Shown here: piece by piece, positions 10,601-19,336 of the stretch
How the letters are laid out: every line of letters begins with the position of its first letter
Numbering within the stretch: the first letter of the stretch is position 1
Assembly: GCF_900636545.1 (NCBI RefSeq)
Contig: NZ_LR134290.1
Location: 806,001 to 870,000, forward strand
Reading direction: 5' to 3'
Source of the DNA: Pseudomonas mendocina
GTDB lineage: Bacteria; Pseudomonadota; Gammaproteobacteria; Pseudomonadales; Pseudomonadaceae
DNA length: 64,000 nt
Translations under genes and position numbers: made by a program
The notes under the pieces: generated by a model
Databases searched by the model: none
Seen by the model: only the letters and a program-made list of their open reading frames with translations
What the model was told of the DNA's origin: nothing

Positions 10601-13600
10601 GGCCACGCTGAAGTCCGCCGTGGTCAGCCCGCTCACCGCCTCGCTGAAGGTGATGGTGACGGTGGTGCCCTGCCCGGCCTTCAGCGCGGTGTCGGTGACC
10701 ACGATGGTGGCCGTCGGGCGCTGGGTGTCGATGGCGTAGTTGTTGGAGTCGGTGCTGCCGGTCCCGGCGTTTCCGGCGACATCGGTGTAGCCGGTGTTGT
10801 CCAGGGTGATCAGGTTGGTGGTGTCGGTGACGTTGGCGCTCGGCGTCAGGGTCGCCGTCCAGGTGATGCCGCCGTCGTTGCTGCTGAGCCCACTGAGGGT
10901 GCCGTTTTCGACCAGGAAGTCGCCGATGCCCAGCCCGGTCACCGCTTCGCTGAAGGTGATGGTGACGGTGGTGGTCTGCCCGGCCTTGAGCACGCTGTCG
11001 GTGACCACGATGGTGGCCGTCGGACGCTGGGTGTCGATGGCGTAGTTGACCGAATCGGTAGTGCCGCTGCCGATGTTGCCCGCCTGGTCCATCACGCCGG
11101 TGTTGTCGAGGATGATCAGGTTGGTGGCATCGCTGATGTTGGCGCTGGGGGTGAAGGTCGCCGTCCATGTCAGGCCGCCATCGCTGCTGCTGAGGCCGCT
11201 GAGGGTGCCGTTGGCCACGCTGAAGTCGGCAGTATCCAGGCCGGAGACCCGCTCGTTGAAGGTCACGGTGACGGTGGCGGTCTCGCCGATCCGCAGGTTG
11301 GAGTCGCTGAGGGTGATGCTGGTGGCCGCCGGGCGCACGCCGTCCACCACCAGGGCCTTGTTGGCGCCCAAAGAGCCTGCCGCACCGGGGGCCGCCAGGG
11401 TGAGGATGGCGTTCTGGTTGGCGCCGTCCTTGATGGTGCCGCCATTGAGGCTCAGCGCCGAGCTGGACGTGTAGTCGAGGTCGGCGGAGCTGTCCCCGGC
11501 CTGCACAGTGTAGCTGAAGCTCAGGGTGTCGGTACCCGAGCCGGACACGTAGTTGAGCACCCGGTCGGTGGCGCCGGTCTCCAGGGTTAGGGTCGGGGTG
11601 CCGGTCACGTTTACCGCCGAATCGAAGCGCACGGTGACGGTGATGACATCGCCGATCTTGTAGGTGCCGTTGGGCGTGCTGGAGGAGACGCTGGTGACGG
11701 TCGGGGCGATGGGCGCGGTCAGGGTCAGGTCGTTGCCGCTGCCGCCGATGTAGCTGGTGGTCAGCTCGGTACCGTTGCCGGCGGCGTTGAACTTGCCGCC
11801 CTCGCTGACGCCGCTGAAGGTGCCGGTCACGGCATCGGCCGCGTCGTTGACGATCACCGTGTAGCTCTCGCCGCTACCGGCCGCGTAGCCGTGGCTCACC
11901 GCCAGGGTGGCGCCGGAGACGTCGACGGTACCGTTCACCACGACCCGGTCGTAGCCGGTGCCGGCGCTGGCGCCGTTGATGTCCAGCGCCAGGGTGCTGC
12001 CCGCGTTCAGGGTCAGGTTGCCGTTGACGGTCAGCGTGGCGACGCCCGCGCCACCCGGAGACAGGGTGCCGCCGCTCTGTACGATGACATCGCCGCCCAG
12101 GGTGCCGCTACCGGCCAGGGTCGCACCGCTGGCCACCGTGGTGGCGTTGTTGGTGCTGCCGTCCACCACCAGGGTGCCGGCCGCTACGGTGGTGTTGCCC
12201 AGGTTGGTATTGCTGGCCGAGAGGGTCAGGCTGCCGCTACCGCTCTTGGTCAGGCTGCCGCTGCCGCTAATCACGCCCGAGAGCGTCGCGGCAGCACCTG
12301 CATTGATGGTGGCCACGCCGGTCAAGGCCAGAGCATTGTCGATGGTGGTGCTGCCGGTGATCTGCAGCGTGGTGCCGTTGGCCAGGTTGAGGCTGCCAGC
12401 GCCCAGGTTGGCGTCGTTGGCGATGCTCAGGGTCCCGGTGTTGACGCTGGTGCTGCCGCTGTAGGTGTTGTTGCCGGTCAGGGTCAGGGTACTGGCGCCG
12501 GTCTTGGTCAGGTTGTTGCCGCCACTGATCACCCCGGACAGGGTGGTATTGGCTCCGGTGTTCACCGTGGCGCTGCCGCTCAGGGCGATGTTGTTGTCGA
12601 TGGTGGCGGCGCTGGTCACCGCCAGGGTCGTGCCGGCGCCCAAGGTCAGCGCGCCGCTGCCGAGGTTGCCGTCGCTGGCCACGCTGAGGGTGCCGGCACT
12701 GACGGTGGTGGCGCCGTAGGTGTTGGCGCCGGACAGCGTGAGGGTCGAGGCGCCGGTTTTGGTCAGGGTGAACGCCCCGCTGACCACGCCGGACACCGTG
12801 GCGTTGGCCGAGGCCGCAAGGGTGGCATTGCCGCCAAGGATGATGGCGTTGTCGATGGTGGTGGCACCGGTGAGCGCCAGCGTCGTGCCTGCGGCCAGAT
12901 TGACCGCACCCGAGCCCAGGTTGGCGTCGCTGCTCACACTCAGGGTGCCGGCATTCACATAGGTGGCGCCGTAGCTGTTGCTGGCGGACAGGGTCAGGGT
13001 GCCGCTGCCGGTTTTGCTCAGGTCGTAGGCACCGCTGATTGCGCTGCTGAGGGTGACGGCGCTGGCGTTGCCGATGCTGCTGTTGCCGGTGAGGGTAATG
13101 GCATTGTCGATGGTGGTGGCGCCGGAAATATCGAGCGTGCTGCCAGCCAGAATCAGGCTGCCGGCACCCAGGTTGGCATCGCTGGCGATCGACAGGGTGC
13201 CGGCAGACACCGTGGTGCTGCCTGCATAGGTATTGTTGCCGGCCAGGGTCAGGGTGCCAGTGCCCTGCTTGATCAGCGCGCCGTTGCCGGAGATGACCCC
13301 GGCTACCGTGGTGGAGCTGTTGTCGCCTCCGGCACTCAGGGTATAGCTGCCGAGCTGGATGCTGGCGGTGGCGGCACTGCTGGCCAGGCTGCCGATGGTC
13401 TGATCCGAAAGCAGGGTCAGCACGCTGTTGCCATTGACCTGCACGGCACTGCTGTTGGATATCGAGGCCTCGCCGTTGAGCTTCAGCCAGCCGTAGTTGA
13501 GCAGTGTGGTGGCGCCGCTGTAGCTGTTGCTGCCCGACAGCGTCAGTGCATAGGTGGCACTGACGGACTGGCTGACGGTCAGCCCGCCGTTGCCGCTGAT

Positions 13601-16561
13601 CGTACCGGAGAAGGAGGTGTCGGCGCTCTGGTTGGTGCTCAAGGTGCTGTTGCCGAGGTTGATCGAGCCGGCGCCGGACAGGTTGCCGACGGCCTCGTTG
13701 CCGGACAACGCCAGCGTGGCGCCGGACGCCACGCTCACACTGCCGCTATCGGAAAGGGCATTGCCGCCGCTGACCGTCAGGGTGCCTGCGGAAATGCTGG
13801 TGCCGCCGGAGAAGGTGTTGCCAGCACCGGACAGGCTCAGTTCACCGGCCCCGGCCTTGGTCAGCGCACCGCTGCCGGCAACGATGCTGTTGATGGCTGC
13901 CGTATCGCCGGCGCCATGGGTGAAGGTCTGCGTGGTGCCACCGCCCAGGGTGATGGTGCCGCCGGTGAGCACCAGGCCGCTGGCCTGATCCATGTCGAAG
14001 GTCAGGCTTTCATTGATCGATACGGTGTTGAGGTTCAGTGTCTGGCCGGCCAGGCTGCTGGCGAAGACTATGGTCTGGCTACCGGTGGCATCTAACGCGG
14101 CGATGGCGACGGCTTCGCTGAAGCTCACTCCGTTGCTGAGGTCGATGGTTGCCGTGTCGTTGGTATTGGTGACGTAGATGATGTCGCTGGTGACCACGAC
14201 ATCGGCGGTGACGGTGCTGGTGCCGTCATTCAGGCTGTAGCGGATGGTGGTGTCGCCGGCTGGCGTGTCATTGCGGTAGGTAACCCGTTGTGCCACATCG
14301 TTGACCAGCGCTGTGGTCGCTGCTGTAACGCTGCTGGTGAACGTGATGGTCAGTACGCCGCCCACATTGGTGAAGGCGGCGAAGGTCTGCCCGTTCGACT
14401 GCAGGTTGCTGCCGCTGATGGTGAACAGCGCGCCGACGGTGTTGAACCCCAGTATGTCGCTGCTCAACGCTGTGCCGTTGCGCTGGATCGTCAGACTGGC
14501 CCCCACCCAGTTGCCGTTGCCACCGTTTAGCGCACCGAACTCTGTGTCGCTGAGCAGTGCGTTCCCGCCCACATCCAGTACCACTGTGTTTCCGGCCCCA
14601 GCCCAGGCCATGCTGTCGCCATTGAGGTTGGAAATACCCGGCGCCGAGTTGATCACGATGTCCTTGTTGGCCCCCAGGGAACCCGCAGTGCCCGGGGTGG
14701 CCAGGGACAGTATCGCGTCGTTGCCGGCGGCATCACGAATAGTGCCGCCGTTGAGCCCCAGAGCATTGGTGCTGATGTAGTCGAGGTCGGCGGCGCTGTC
14801 GCCTGCCTGCACCGTGTAGGTGAAGGTCAGGCTGTTGGTGCCGGAGCCGCTTGCGTAGTTCACCACCCGGTCAGTGCTACCCGTCTCCAGCGTCAACTGT
14901 GGCGTGCCGGCAACGGTGACGGTCTCGCCGAAGTTCACCTGTACGGAGATCACATCCCCTGTCTTGTAGGTGCCGTTGGCGGTACTGGACGTCACCGACG
15001 TTACGCTGGGAGCCAGGGTGTCGATTGCGTAGTTGCTGGAGTCGGCAGTACCGGTACCCGCCAGTCCACCACTGACGGCATTGACGCCGGCCAGGTTGAC
15101 GGTAATCACGTTGGCGGGATCGGTGACACTTGCGTTGGGCGTGAACAGGCCTGTCCAGGTCAGGCCGCCATCGGAGCTGCTCAAGCCGCTGATGTTGCCG
15201 TTGGGCACGGTCAGGTCGGTAGTGGTGAAGCCAGTCACCGCCATGTTGAAAGTGAAGGTGACAGTGGAGGTCTCGCCGATCTTCAGGTTGTTGTCGGAGA
15301 ACGTTGCCGACACCAGGGCTGGGCGGGGCACATCGGCGAAGCCAATGTTGTCGATCCCAACGTACAGGTTGCCATCGCCGGAAGCGGGGTCCGAGATTCG
15401 GATCTCGTCCACGTTCTGGAAGATCGACGCGGTTAGTCCATTGGACTGGGTGAAGTCGGATATGTAGTCACTTGTATCGGTCGTCAGTGTCACGCTGCCC
15501 AGCGAGATGCCATCGCGGAAGGCTTCGAAGGTGATCTGCGGATGAGCTCCCAAGTAGTCGAGGATCTTGATACCGGTGAAGGAGAAATCAGTTCCGTCCT
15601 GGCTGCGAATTATGACGATCGGCGTTCCGTCACCTGAGGCGTCGACTATACCCTCAGCGTCCGGTGTTCCGTTGTTGAATAAATCGCTGTAGTACTCCCA
15701 AGGGGAATTACTGTTCGTATTACCTGAATTCGCTGAGTAGATCTCGATTACTACACCGGGAATGTCAGTGGAATTGGCATCCCCATCCGTTACCGTCGTG
15801 CCGATGACTGCATCCGGGCCGCTGAAATTGAGTGTCCCCGCGAACAAGCGCCCACTGAAGGCTTGTTGGGCCGATGCCGAGAATGGCGTGACTGCCTCGA
15901 TCGAGCCACTGGTGACTTCCAGTGTCCAGTCGCCGCCTTGGGAAACAGAGCCGGTCGGATCGTTGGAGGCAGCTACATCTGCACCGGTAAGTTGGGCTAT
16001 CTGGTTGACGAACGCCTGGCCGGCTGCACCGCTGCCGACATCGCAGCCGTAGAAGAGAATGTCGCCATCGACATCGAGGCTCTGCCCGATTTGTGCCAGG
16101 TCGGCTGCACGTGCGTCCAGGCCAGCTTTATCCAGGGCAAGGCTGCCAAGCGTCACTTGCCCTGGCAGCCCGTGACTGACGATATGGATGGCATCGATGC
16201 CAGAGCGTCCTGACAGGTAGTCGCTGATTTGCTTCAAACCATCGCCCTTGGGATCGAGCACCACCACTTCGGTGCCCGGTTTGATGCCCGCCAACAGCTG
16301 TTGATAGTCCTGGACTTGGCCGTCGACGAATACGATTTCCTGACGGTTATCGACGGTGCCAGTAGGCGTCGCTGCCAGAGTGTCATGGCTGGAAGAAGCA
16401 TCCGCCGTTGGCTGGGCGTCCGCGGCCTGTGTGTCCGCGACCTCGGCCGCCGTGGCGGCGACCGCACCGTCGAACATCATCCGTGGTTCCAGAGCCATCG
16501 CCAGAGCGGACATTGCGGGTTTGGCCGCAGTTCTTACGGGAGCAGTCTTCTTCCAAAACAT
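7697..16561 (-). CDS. Giant LEPR/DUF4347/PATR/Ig-like surface protein
   Basis: A 2954-residue protein with a strong AGGAGG ribosome-binding site 6-7 nt before its ATG. Approximate domains: an N-terminal basic segment with the LEPRMMFDGA motif at 24-33 (LEPR type); DUF4347 at 74-240; a region ending in IDNIGFA at 241-408; two Ig-like domains at 410-640; about seven autotransporter-associated beta-strand (PATR) repeats at 880-1600, rich in 'LTKTGAGTLTLSG...Y.G.T.V..GTL'; one Ig-like domain near 1630-1740; eight tandem Ig-like repeats of about 101 residues at 1742-2550; two more Ig-like domains to about 2775; a Pro/Ser-rich linker; and a Gly/Ser-rich tail. It has no Sec signal, no C-terminal beta-barrel and no RTX nonapeptides. 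With the neighbouring TolC and HlyD genes it is best read as a surface or secreted adhesin-like protein exported from its C-terminus; this is inference. Confidence 0.9.
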   Translation of the reverse strand: MFWKKTAPVRTAAKPAMSALAMALEPRMMFDGAVAATAAEVADTQAADAQPTADASSSHDTLAATPTGTVDNRQEIVFVDGQVQDYQQLLAGIKPGTEVVVLDPKGDGLKQISDYLSGRSGIDAIHIVSHGLPGQVTLGSLALDKAGLDARAADLAQIGQSLDVDGDILFYGCDVGSGAAGQAFVNQIAQLTGADVAASNDPTGSVSQGGDWTLEVTSGSIEAVTPFSASAQQAFSGRLFAGTLNFSGPDAVIGTTVTDGDANSTDIPGVVIEIYSANSGNTNSNSPWEYYSDLFNNGTPDAEGIVDASGDGTPIVIIRSQDGTDFSFTGIKILDYLGAHPQITFEAFRDGISLGSVTLTTDTSDYISDFTQSNGLTASIFQNVDEIRISDPASGDGNLYVGIDNIGFADVPRPALVSATFSDNNLKIGETSTVTFTFNMAVTGFTTTDLTVPNGNISGLSSSDGGLTWTGLFTPNASVTDPANVITVNLAGVNAVSGGLAGTGTADSSNYAIDTLAPSVTSVTSSTANGTYKTGDVISVQVNFGETVTVAGTPQLTLETGSTDRVVNYASGSGTNSLTFTYTVQAGDSAADLDYISTNALGLNGGTIRDAAGNDAILSLATPGTAGSLGANKDIVINSAPGISNLNGDSMAWAGAGNTVVLDVGGNALLSDTEFGALNGGNGNWVGASLTIQRNGTALSSDILGFNTVGALFTISGSNLQSNGQTFAAFTNVGGVLTITFTSSVTAATTALVNDVAQRVTYRNDTPAGDTTIRYSLNDGTSTVTADVVVTSDIIYVTNTNDTATIDLSNGVSFSEAVAIAALDATGSQTIVFASSLAGQTLNLNTVSINESLTFDMDQASGLVLTGGTITLGGGTTQTFTHGAGDTAAINSIVAGSGALTKAGAGELSLSGAGNTFSGGTSISAGTLTVSGGNALSDSGSVSVASGATLALSGNEAVGNLSGAGSINLGNSTLSTNQSADTSFSGTISGNGGLTVSQSVSATYALTLSGSNSYSGATTLLNYGWLKLNGEASISNSSAVQVNGNSVLTLLSDQTIGSLASSAATASIQLGSYTLSAGGDNSSTTVAGVISGNGALIKQGTGTLTLAGNNTYAGSTTVSAGTLSIASDANLGAGSLILAGSTLDISGATTIDNAITLTGNSSIGNASAVTLSSAISGAYDLSKTGSGTLTLSASNSYGATYVNAGTLSVSSDANLGSGAVNLAAGTTLALTGATTIDNAIILGGNATLAASANATVSGVVSGAFTLTKTGASTLTLSGANTYGATTVSAGTLSVASDGNLGSGALTLGAGTTLAVTSAATIDNNIALSGSATVNTGANTTLSGVISGGNNLTKTGASTLTLTGNNTYSGSTSVNTGTLSIANDANLGAGSLNLANGTTLQITGSTTIDNALALTGVATINAGAAATLSGVISGSGSLTKSGSGSLTLSASNTNLGNTTVAAGTLVVDGSTNNATTVASGATLAGSGTLGGDVIVQSGGTLSPGGAGVATLTVNGNLTLNAGSTLALDINGASAGTGYDRVVVNGTVDVSGATLAVSHGYAAGSGESYTVIVNDAADAVTGTFSGVSEGGKFNAAGNGTELTTSYIGGSGNDLTLTAPIAPTVTSVSSSTPNGTYKIGDVITVTVRFDSAVNVTGTPTLTLETGATDRVLNYVSGSGTDTLSFSYTVQAGDSSADLDYTSSSALSLNGGTIKDGANQNAILTLAAPGAAGSLGANKALVVDGVRPAATSITLSDSNLRIGETATVTVTFNERVSGLDTADFSVANGTLSGLSSSDGGLTWTATFTPSANISDATNLIILDNTGVMDQAGNIGSGTTDSVNYAIDTQRPTATIVVTDSVLKAGQTTTVTITFSEAVTGLGIGDFLVENGTLSGLSSNDGGITWTATLTPSANVTDTTNLITLDNTGYTDVAGNAGTGSTDSNNYAIDTQRPTATIVVTDTALKAGQGTTVTITFSEAVSGLTTADFSVANGSLSGLSSADGGITWTATLTPSANVTDPTNLVTLDNTGYTDAAGNTGTGTTDSNNYAIDSQRPTASIAVGNTSLSIGDSTTVTITFSEAVTGLTIADFTVANGALSNLSSNDGGVTWTATLTPSADVASPTNQITLANTGYTDTAGNTGSTPTDSNNYSVDTQRPTATIVVNDTILAAGKTTTVTITFNEAVSGLALANFAVANGVLSNLSTSDNITWTATLTPNADTSDATNLITLNNSGVQDQAGNTGVGTTDSNNYAIDTQRPTATSVLVTDTELKAGQSTTVTITFSEAVSGLTTTDFSVANGMLSNLSSSDGGLTWTATLTPDANVTDATNLITLDNTGYADAAGNTGTGITTSNNYTIDTQRPTATIVVNDTALAVGETTAVTITFNEAVTGLNLADFSVANGTLSNLSTTDNITYTAILTPSGNIADSSNVITLNNAGVQDAAGNIGSGSTNSNNYTIDTQRPTATIQLSDAALAAGETATVTITFNEAVTGLSLADLSASNGTLSGLSSNDGGITWTAILTPAANVTASSNLITLNNAGVQDAAGNTGIGGTLSGNYAVDTVVPVIGSVSVPVSVQYNAGDTLTFVVNASEAVLVNGTPRLALDIGGTTVFANYIAGSGTTTLVFQYSVQPGLNDADGITVTGLQSNGGNLRDATGNAMNLTLNNVGDTSGVRIDTTAPTAALALDQAASSAGNVRYTLTFSEDVSGVDLSDFSLVSTGNAQGTLSSLVQIDARTYQITISNVVGSGSLALALNSSGTGISDSAGNVLIGGLVGQPYTQNQTAGDPEFLANPTPNAPTTPSAASQPNVPSAPPSSTTSPLFPPPLFEQPTLGGGIPPVGNIFMNNGALAPSYIAQVFASSDSGAGNGSGIGFLGFGGGDGGVFGTSSFSSMFSKEVPLESGEIQLRWGGSPSNGVGGGEILGAPTLGQQLHEIGESEQRQIRDLAWAFGQISLQAPNA

Positions 16562-16656
16562 GGAGCACCTCCTACCACTTACAAGAAGAGGATGGCTCCA
16601 TCGGCCTTCCCCTCATAGTTGCCTACCGACCCGAATGCACGAGTCGGCTCGATCAC

Positions 16657-17307
16657 TCAGTTACGCGACGGGAAGATACCTTCCAGCGCAATGATGAAGT
16701 TGGTGCCCAGATAGGGATTGCGGATGCCGAACGGCTGGCTGCCACCGACAGGCGAGACGGTCACGGTTCCCTGGGGGGTGACCGAGCCTTGCCCGTGGAC
16801 GCCGCCAAGGTTGGCTTTGGTGGCATCCGGGGCGGTTGAGGTGAACAGGCCGCTGATGGCCACGTTACTTGGGCCGGACTTGGCAGTGGTATTCGACAGG
16901 TACACCGTGGCTCCGGCAGTGGGTACCACCATGGCACCTGGCGTACCGGTCGCAACGTCGACGCTGGAACCCGTCAGGCTCACGGCGCTGGGCTGACCGG
17001 TGAATTGAGCGACGGGCTGGTGGATCGGCATCTGGGTGATATTCAGCGTGACGTTCTCTACGCCTGCGACTTCTCCGATTGTGACCGGTGCCAGGCCAGG
17101 CCCGGTGCCTTGTCCCACCGGGCTACGCCCGGAGAAGTTCGGCAGTCCGAAGGTGGTCTGGCCATTGCCGCCGTAAATGGTGCCCAGTAACGCGAACAGT
17201 GCCGAGTTCTGCGCGATGGCCATGATCTGTCCCTGGCAGGTCGCCCAGCCCCTGGGGGCGAAGTTGAAGCCCACCATACGGATCTCGCCCATGAATGGAT
17301 CGCTCAT
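16657..17307 (-). CDS. Phage tail-collar (MdpB-like) protein
   Basis: A 216-residue protein. Residues 1-65 are a classic tail-collar domain (GEIRMVGFNFAPRGWATCQG, then LFALLGTIYGGNGQTTFGLP), as in microcystin-dependent protein B (MdpB)-type proteins and phage short-tail fibres. The remainder is Gly/Thr/Val-rich and ends in the conserved YLGTNFIIALEGIFPSRN. No phage gene is nearby, so it is probably not a prophage gene. It lies directly upstream of the giant gene (95-nt gap) and 52 nt downstream of the DUF6916-like gene. MdpB-like collar proteins in non-phage loci often accompany surface-protein export genes, but their role is not established. Confidence 0.88.
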   Translation of the reverse strand: MSDPFMGEIRMVGFNFAPRGWATCQGQIMAIAQNSALFALLGTIYGGNGQTTFGLPNFSGRSPVGQGTGPGLAPVTIGEVAGVENVTLNITQMPIHQPVAQFTGQPSAVSLTGSSVDVATGTPGAMVVPTAGATVYLSNTTAKSGPSNVAISGLFTSTAPDATKANLGGVHGQGSVTPQGTVTVSPVGGSQPFGIRNPYLGTNFIIALEGIFPSRN

Positions 17308-17359
17308 TGCTTATCTCTCCTTGATGCAGCCGCGCACGCGGCACTTGTTGTGTGTTGTT

Positions 17360-17689
17360 CTAGAGCGGAGCCTCGGCCGCTTTCGGCCGCTTGACATGGA
17401 ACAGCGCCTGCAACAGATGCCGGTCGCCTTCTTCATCCGGCCCTACGGGAGTGAGCATCACCTCCCACTCATCGCCTTCCGGGCTGCGCAGTCGATAACA
17501 GTGCTGGGGTAACTGGAGCCCCTCGGGCTGCGCGAAAATTGCACTGTAGCAATGGTAGCGTGCGGTCATCGCCACGCCTTCATAAGCCTCTACCAGGGTA
17601 ATGGTTACCCCTTCACCTTCGTCCCAGCGTAGTTGCCAGGGTTGCTGGAGGTGGCGCTCGAAGTCTTCGAGGCTGGGCACCTGGCTCAT
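17360..17689 (-). CDS. DUF6916-like small protein
   Basis: A 109-residue acidic protein without signal peptide or membrane segment. Its layout (FERHLQQPWQL near the start, a central 'F..PEG..LPQHCYRL' and a C-terminal EVMLTPVGPDEEGDRHLLQA) resembles the DUF6916 family that accompanies tail-collar/MdpB genes. It overlaps the stop of the upstream acetyltransferase gene by 4 nt, so the two are co-translated. The function is unknown; a chaperone or assembly role for the collar protein is a guess. Confidence 0.65.
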   Translation of the reverse strand: MSQVPSLEDFERHLQQPWQLRWDEGEGVTITLVEAYEGVAMTARYHCYSAIFAQPEGLQLPQHCYRLRSPEGDEWEVMLTPVGPDEEGDRHLLQALFHVKRPKAAEAPL

Positions 17690-18183
17690 GCTGGCACCGC
17701 CAGAGCGGGCACGGCTTCGCGGTGCATCTGCAGGTAGATATGGTTGGAGCCGCTGATCCTGAAGGCAAAGCGCTCGTACAGGCGTTTGGCCGGGTTAGTG
17801 GGCTCAACGAACAGGCGCATCGATTTTTCTGCAGCATCCGCTTCATCGACCAGTGCGGCCAGATAACGGGTGCCGATTCCCTGGCCACGCCATTCGGGGA
17901 GCAGCGAAATATCGATGAGATTGATCGTGGTCGGGCCGCGAAAGATATAGAGACGGCCGATAGCCTGCTCACCGTGGCAGATCAGGGAGAAGTCCGAGCC
18001 CTGATAATGCTCCTGGTAATAATGGTGCTGGGCATCGAACTGCTGTGCGAGAAAGGCATCGATGGCCGGTTGATCCCAGCCGCTGAGCGCCATTTCCTGA
18101 GCGCGGGTACTCGCATAAAGCCTGTGCAGGAAGCTCAGATCGGCTTCCTCGGCAGGCCGAAGATGCGACTCGGGGGAACGCAT
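17686..18183 (-). CDS. GNAT family N-acetyltransferase
   Basis: A 165-residue protein with the GNAT fold. The acetyl-CoA pyrophosphate loop is LLPEWRGQGIGTRYL at about residues 94-108, and the C-terminal beta-strand region ends in SNHIYLQMHR. AAGGA lies about 11 nt before the ATG. The stop overlaps the DUF6916-like gene start, which ties it to the collar and giant protein genes. A 145-nt gap separates it from the sulfotransferase gene, so a secondary promoter could lie there. The acyl acceptor is unknown. Confidence 0.85.
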   Translation of the reverse strand: MRSPESHLRPAEEADLSFLHRLYASTRAQEMALSGWDQPAIDAFLAQQFDAQHHYYQEHYQGSDFSLICHGEQAIGRLYIFRGPTTINLIDISLLPEWRGQGIGTRYLAALVDEADAAEKSMRLFVEPTNPAKRLYERFAFRISGSNHIYLQMHREAVPALAVPA

Positions 18184-18328
18184 GGTGTGGGTGTCCTTTG
18201 CTTCCGTGCTACCGCGGCGAGTGCCGGAACCGGTTCGTGTTGTTTTGCTACTATGCGACTTGCAGGTTGGAGATTAGCTGAGGTTCGTGATCAGTCGCTA
18301 CTATCCGGATAGACGGTAGACGCATTAT

Positions 18329-19336
18329 TTAACTTCTGCTGGAACTTTCTTTTTTACTCTCTGCCGTGCGCCATTCTTCAAGCGCCCTGTAGGCATCGCC
18401 CGTCCAGCATTCCACGGTTTCGCGGAGGCTCTCATCGGCTGCCTCGCGCTTGCTATGGCTGTCGGCACTGAATGACTGCGACGGCTGCTTGGCGTCGAAG
18501 CCGGCAGTTTCGCGCAGCCGAGGCAGATGTGTGTCGTGCACGGCGAACACCGATGCCAGCCGACCCCAGCAGGCATCGGGCAGCTCCTGATAGTTCACCG
18601 CTACCGCGCCATGCCGTTGGCAAAGCGCCAGCCCTTGCCGGAGGATGGCGCCGACCGTGCGGCTGGTGTACTCGGCGGGAGTCATGCGCAGCGCTTCTTC
18701 TGCAGGTAAATCCAGTGCAGATGGGCCCAGCAACCCTGGCACGCGGTGCATCCCCGGTTGGCGCAGTTGGGAAACGACGATCTCCAGTGGGGCGCGGTAG
18801 AGGAAAACACGCGGTACTTCGGGATAAAGCGCCAGCAGCAAGGGAGCTTCGAACACGTTCCAGGCATCGAGCTTGATGAACAACCGTTGCTCGTTGCCTT
18901 GCCGTCGTTGCCCGTAGGCGGAAAGCAGCGCCGAGAGCCAGGCGGGTTGCTGAGGCGCCGCCTCAGGAGTCAGACGGTGCGCGCGCAGCAGATTGTCCAG
19001 CGGCGCTGGTTCGGAGAGCACGATGTTGTCATCCAGTGTCGCTAGCATCTGCGCCATCAGTGTCGAACCACAGCGCGAGGCGTGGAAGATCAGCGCTGTA
19101 GGTGGCAGGCCAGGGCTTTCTGCCTGCCAGTCCAGCAGCGCCTGGAGGCCGGTCTCCCGGCGGAAGGCCTGATTGAATGGCAGGCGCAACGCCTGGTCGA
19201 CGTCGTCACGAAAGAAGGGCCGGGCCAGTCGTTGTTCGCCGAACCAGCACCAGTCCAGTCGCCATTCACCGTTCTGCAACCAGGCGCGGATCGGCAGCCA
19301 GCCACTGAAGTCTTGTTCGGTATTCACGCTCGCCAT
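18329..19336 (-). CDS. Sulfotransferase family protein
   Basis: A 335-residue protein from the ATG at 19336 (MASVNTEQDF); the frame stays open further upstream, but that part reads as a shadow of the hydroxylase gene. The PAPS 5'-phosphosulfate-binding loop is FHASRCGSTLMAQML, followed later by a 3'-phosphate-binding region (VFLYRAPLEIVVSQLRQPG). These features fit P-loop sulfotransferases acting on proteins, glycans or small molecules. It overlaps the 3' end of the hydroxylase gene by 13 nt. Its place inside an export cluster suggests it modifies an exported component; that is inference. The C-terminus (about 40 residues) is charged and probably disordered. Confidence 0.8.
   Translation of the reverse strand: MASVNTEQDFSGWLPIRAWLQNGEWRLDWCWFGEQRLARPFFRDDVDQALRLPFNQAFRRETGLQALLDWQAESPGLPPTALIFHASRCGSTLMAQMLATLDDNIVLSEPAPLDNLLRAHRLTPEAAPQQPAWLSALLSAYGQRRQGNEQRLFIKLDAWNVFEAPLLLALYPEVPRVFLYRAPLEIVVSQLRQPGMHRVPGLLGPSALDLPAEEALRMTPAEYTSRTVGAILRQGLALCQRHGAVAVNYQELPDACWGRLASVFAVHDTHLPRLRETAGFDAKQPSQSFSADSHSKREAADESLRETVECWTGDAYRALEEWRTAESKKESSSRS

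Noticed and set aside
11891..14095. A 734-codon plus-strand ORF opposite the giant gene
   Set aside because: It is the Gly/Ala/Gln-rich antisense reading of the PATR repeats, has no ribosome-binding site and mirrors the repeat period. A shadow frame.
7697..16561. RTX-type secretion of the giant protein
   Set aside because: No GGxGxDxUx nonapeptides are visible in the translated sequence; the C-terminus is merely Gly/Ser-rich.
16657..17307. A prophage, because of the tail-collar gene
   Set aside because: No integrase, terminase, capsid or tail genes within 20 kb on either side; MdpB-like genes also occur outside phages.
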